Part shown: piece by piece, positions 62,353 through 64,000 of the stretch
How positions within the stretch are numbered: position 1 is the stretch's first letter
Layout of the letters: each line of letters opens with the position of its first letter
NCBI RefSeq assembly: GCF_008016535.1
Contig: NZ_SAXY01000040.1
Location: forward strand, 1-64,000
Direction: 5' to 3'
DNA length: 64,000 bases
Source: Brachyspira pilosicoli
GTDB lineage: Bacteria; Spirochaetota; Brachyspiria; Brachyspirales; Brachyspiraceae
Notes under the pieces: generated by a model
What the model saw: the letters and a program-made list of their open reading frames with translations, nothing else
Told to the model about the DNA's origin: nothing
Databases searched by the model: none
Program-made: the position numbers and the translations under genes

Positions 62353-63792
62353 TTAAGCAATACTTATAACAAGCTCTTTTAAAAATTTCCACATTCTATC
62401 TACAGAAGATATACTCAAATGTTCAGAAGGGGTATGTACATCTTTAATATCTGGCCCTATGCTTATCATATCAACATCAGGTAAAGGCTTTTTAAGTATT
62501 CCGCATTCTAATCCTGCATGTATGGCTTCTATTTTGGCATCTTTTCCTGTAACCTTCTTATAAACATTCAATGCTATATCTTTAACTTTTGAATTAGCAT
62601 CATATTCCCAAGCAGGATATCCATTAGACATTTGGAAAGAAGCTTTTGTCATATGAGCAGCTGATTCTATCTTTAAACCTATCTCTTTTGATGAACTTTC
62701 TACAGAACTTCTTACTGATATAGTAAATCTCAACTTACCATTCTCTTCTTTTAATACTCCGTTGTTACAGCTAGTTTGAACTAAGCCTTCTATATCTTTA
62801 CTCATATAAGCAACACCGTCTGGTACAAGCATCATAAAGTTAATAACATTATTGCTCAATTCTTTAGTAAAAGCCTCTTTAACATCTGAAACCTCTGAAA
62901 CATTTATAACCATATCAGGGTCTTCTACCCTATATTCATTTTTTATATTTTTAGCAACTTCTTCTAAAGTCTTTTTTACTTTATTAATGTCTTTAGAAAC
63001 TGCTAAAGCCTCTGCATGTTTTGCTATAGCATTATGTTTAGCTCCTCCTTCTATATGCGATATAACAATATACTCTCTCACAGCATACAATAATCTGCCA
63101 AGCAATTTTATAGCATTAGCTCTCTGTTTAATAATCTCTATACCAGAATGTCCGCCTTTAAGTCCTGATACTTCTACTTTTAAAGCATGTCCTTCTGCTT
63201 TTTCTTTTTTAATATCAAAATCTGTTAAAGTATTCATTCCACCTGCACAGCTTACTAAAAATATTCCCTCTTCTTCTCCATCTATATTAATCATAGTTTT
63301 ACCGTCTATATGCTCACCAGTAATAGCAATAGCTCCGTCCATGCCAGTTTCTTCTGCAGTAGTAGCTAATAATTCTATAGGAGGATGGGGCAAGTCTTTA
63401 GAATCTAGTAATGCCATACCTATAGCTATAGCGATACCGTCATCACCTCCAAGTGTTGTATTATTAGCTCTTAATATATCACCATCTAATATCATTTCTA
63501 TAGGGTCTTTTCTAAAATCATGCTTAGAGTCTTTAGTTTTCTCGCATACCATATCAACATGACCTTGTATTATTACTGCAGGTTTATTCTCATAACCGCT
63601 TGTACCTTTCTTCTTTATAATTACATTCATAGCATTATCTTGATATACTTCCAAATTTCTATCTTTAGCAAATTTAACCAAAAAATCACTAATCTCTTTT
63701 TCATGTCCTGATTCTCTAGGTATTTTATTTATTTCATTGAACCATTTGAATACTTCTTTTGATTCCATTGAATTAAAAGCATTTAAATCCAT
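62353..63792 (-). CDS. pepD: Aminoacyl-histidine dipeptidase (M20 family)
   Basis: A 479-residue cytosolic metallodipeptidase. The metal-site motifs are IIQGHVDMVCEK, LGGDDGIAIA, LATTAEETGMDGA and, near the end, the HAGLECGILKK and TPSEHLSI motifs; all five ligands appear present. It cleaves dipeptides such as Xaa-His. AAGGAG lies before the ATG. It is transcribed alone from a near-consensus promoter. Confidence 0.95.
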   Translation of the reverse strand: MDLNAFNSMESKEVFKWFNEINKIPRESGHEKEISDFLVKFAKDRNLEVYQDNAMNVIIKKKGTSGYENKPAVIIQGHVDMVCEKTKDSKHDFRKDPIEMILDGDILRANNTTLGGDDGIAIAIGMALLDSKDLPHPPIELLATTAEETGMDGAIAITGEHIDGKTMINIDGEEEGIFLVSCAGGMNTLTDFDIKKEKAEGHALKVEVSGLKGGHSGIEIIKQRANAIKLLGRLLYAVREYIVISHIEGGAKHNAIAKHAEALAVSKDINKVKKTLEEVAKNIKNEYRVEDPDMVINVSEVSDVKEAFTKELSNNVINFMMLVPDGVAYMSKDIEGLVQTSCNNGVLKEENGKLRFTISVRSSVESSSKEIGLKIESAAHMTKASFQMSNGYPAWEYDANSKVKDIALNVYKKVTGKDAKIEAIHAGLECGILKKPLPDVDMISIGPDIKDVHTPSEHLSISSVDRMWKFLKELVISIA

Positions 63793-63849
63793 AGTATATT
63801 ACACTCCTTAAAATAATATAAATCGTTTTTATTATTTTGTACTTTTATT

Positions 63850-63878
63850 AGTATAATAAATAATACAAAGATTGTCAA
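63850..63878 (-). promoter_or_regulatory. Promoter of pepD
   Basis: TTGACA (63878-63873), a 17-base spacer and TATACT (63855-63850), about 58 bases before the pepD start. Confidence 0.7.
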
Positions 63879-64000
63879 AACAAATTAATAACATATCAAA
63901 AAAATTAGTTTTATGTAACTTCAAGTAGTAATATATCTCACAAATATTTAATTAAAAAAATTACACTAACTCCCCACCCTATAGGCTTTTTGTTTTTTAC

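Noticed and set aside
62852-63562. 236-codon plus-strand frame
   Set aside because: Entirely opposite pepD, which has all catalytic motifs; the composition is that of an antisense shadow.
1-64000. tRNA or rRNA genes
   Set aside because: No T-loop-like GTTCGAATCC phrase with matching acceptor arms and no rRNA-like sequence was noticed; a scan with tRNAscan-SE would settle it.

Overview
The window is a strongly A+T-rich bacterial chromosome segment that I read as a spirochaete, most likely Brachyspira. The grounds are extreme A/T bias in coding and non-coding DNA, a fliL-fliM-fliY flagellar switch cluster, an NADH-oxidase/CoA-disulfide-reductase-type flavoenzyme, many lipoproteins and signal-peptide proteins of unknown function, and an anaerobe-style DUF3793-flavodoxin pair. 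No rRNA or tRNA gene and no CRISPR array was seen.

Layout. 1-0.9 kb: one end of an insertion sequence with a DDE transposase. 1.4-5.4 kb: accessory DNA with a secreted protein, an MBL-fold hydrolase, a 21-copy CCGCA array inside a tiny ORF, a Cys2CysHis repeat protein, and a DUF262/DUF1524 (GmrSD-like) gene split at an A7 tract. 5.9-9.9 kb: polyamine importer potABCD behind a leader that can hide the potA ribosome-binding site. 10.2-19.6 kb: LEA14-like lipoprotein, MATE pump, lepB, a helicase-associated-like protein, queA and an AddB-like nuclease. 20-24 kb: rimP-nusA-methyltransferase, with its own promoter and an intrinsic terminator just before rimP, then trxB. 24-33 kb: a membrane-anchored AlbA_2 protein, a lipoprotein, a DUF4026-like protein with a Cys/His-rich insert, an SLBB protein and a 1452-residue acidic repeat protein. 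33-36.5 kb: pyrR and the flagellar cluster. 37-41 kb: nnr, a double HU-like/TM/LysM-like protein and trxA. 41-48.4 kb: an alpha-hydroxy-acid oxidase and a lactose/cellobiose-type PTS locus (IIA, GH4 remnant, MupG-like, IIC, IIB, divergent PRD regulator, HPr-like). 48.7-53.5 kb: pnp, rpsO, ribF, a membrane protein and a STAS protein on one strand. 53.6-64 kb: CoA-disulfide reductase, htpG, NERD protein, DUF3793-flavodoxin under two inverted-repeat operators, aroB and pepD.

The same G+C-richer intergenic sequences recur, in both orientations, near 5.7, 19.7, 36.7, 48.5, 55.8 and 58.2 kb and form a dispersed non-coding repeat family. The strongest leads for something undescribed are the potA leader, the rimP-nusA attenuator, the CCGCA frame-switch locus, the split GmrSD-like gene and the double-operator leaderless DUF3793 promoter. 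Everything here was read by eye; family names rest on motif recognition, not on a database search.
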